A DNA stretch of 22,913 nt from a virus, in IMG/VR virus record IMGVR_UViG_3300032753_000182, positions 1 to 22,913 of that record. One strand, 5' to 3'. A program made the translations under genes and the position numbers. How positions within the stretch are numbered: position 1 is the stretch's first letter; every line of letters starts with the position of its first letter. Shown here one piece after another: positions 22,675-22,913 of the stretch. Under the pieces are notes generated by a model, which ran no database searches, was not told where the DNA came from, and was given only the letters and a program-made list of their open reading frames with translations.

Positions 22675-22870
22675 AGTAGTTGGCCCCGAGCGGGTCGGCG
22701 CGTTTCGTGAATTGGGTTGGCGGACGGCAGAGTGCCATCGTGCCGAAAATGGCGACGGGGATTAGGCCGCATTCCTCGACAGCCTGAACGACGAGATACG
22801 GCACGGTCAGCGCAAGATACTTCGACGACTCGCTCTTGTGGAATGCTCCGTTTAGGCGGGGGTCTTGCAT
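22667..22870 (-). CDS. 67-aa protein with a hydrophobic middle, unknown function
   Basis: The start is well supported: on the minus strand AAGGAGG lies 4 bases before the ATG. The protein has a polar N-terminus (MQDPRLNGAFHKSESSKYL), a hydrophobic stretch from ALTVPYLVVQ to VAIFGTMAL that could form a single membrane helix or a buried core, and a tail ADPLGANYYE. The length and the downstream glycosyltransferase resemble small phage proteins of unknown role. It overlaps the end of the gene before it by 19 bp and the GT2 start by 8 bp. Confidence 0.65.
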   Translation of the reverse strand: MQDPRLNGAFHKSESSKYLALTVPYLVVQAVEECGLIPVAIFGTMALCRPPTQFTKRADPLGANYYE

Positions 22871-22913
22871 AGAACCTCCTTCAGTTGGGCGATGACCGCA
22901 TCAACGCTGATAT
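22852..22913 (-). CDS. C-terminus of a gene running off the right edge
   Basis: Reading leftward from the window edge, the frame gives ISVDAVIAQLKEVLCKTPA followed by TAA at 22852-22854. The helical ending and the position of the next gene's ribosome site inside it fit the tightly packed cassette. Only 19 residues are visible, so identity is unknown. Confidence 0.4.
   Translation of the reverse strand, partial: ISVDAVIAQLKEVLCKTPA
22875..22881 (-). promoter_or_regulatory. strong ribosome binding site nested in an upstream coding end
   Basis: AAGGAGG on the minus strand, 4 bases before ATG 22870, is the best Shine-Dalgarno match in the leftward cassette. It lies within the last codons of the partial upstream frame. 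Confidence 0.7.

Overview
The window looks like the virion-structure arm of a high-GC tailed phage or prophage, probably with a short (podovirus-type) tail. The evidence is a complete large terminase followed by a portal of about 740 residues, a scaffold-like protein, an adaptor (gp11-like) protein, a tail nozzle (gp12-like) protein, a beta-helix tailspike, further tail-fibre proteins and large ejection-type proteins. No integrase, replication gene, lysis gene, tRNA, IS element or CRISPR array was seen. The host cannot be fixed from the sequence; it is most likely a high-GC Gram-negative-type bacterium, and the adaptor and nozzle families recall uncultured environmental phages.

Layout: (1) 1-488, minus strand: the start of a CxxC protein, a GroES-like co-chaperonin and a small helix-turn-helix protein, chained by short overlaps. 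(2) 489-576: an 88-bp divergent spacer with a 10-bp palindrome, the only real intergenic space in the window. (3) 577-19560, plus strand: 19 genes with gaps of at most 19 bp or short overlaps, which reads as one late operon: three small low-complexity proteins, TerL, a Cys-rich protein, portal, a small protein, scaffold, a 108-aa protein, adaptor, tailspike, nozzle, fibre, PKD protein, collar-type fibre, cupin-like protein and three internal/ejection-type proteins. (4) 19523-22913, minus strand: a converging, translationally coupled set encoding, in transcription order, a gene cut by the window edge, a 67-aa protein, a GT2 glycosyltransferase, a 53-aa protein, a methyltransferase, a GNAT acetyltransferase and a GT9-type glycosyltransferase.

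Working model: the rightward operon packages and builds the particle. GroES probably adapts the host GroEL for folding phage proteins. The leftward sugar-modifying set may build or alter a glycan, either on the virion or on the host surface.

The main oddities are: no recognisable major capsid protein in its expected slot between scaffold and adaptor; a tailspike gene placed between adaptor and nozzle; a phage GroES with a shortened roof loop; a C-terminal CFI-box-like domain on an internal virion protein; and the compact glycan, methyl and acetyl cassette. Function calls rest on motifs and gene order read by eye; no database search was run.
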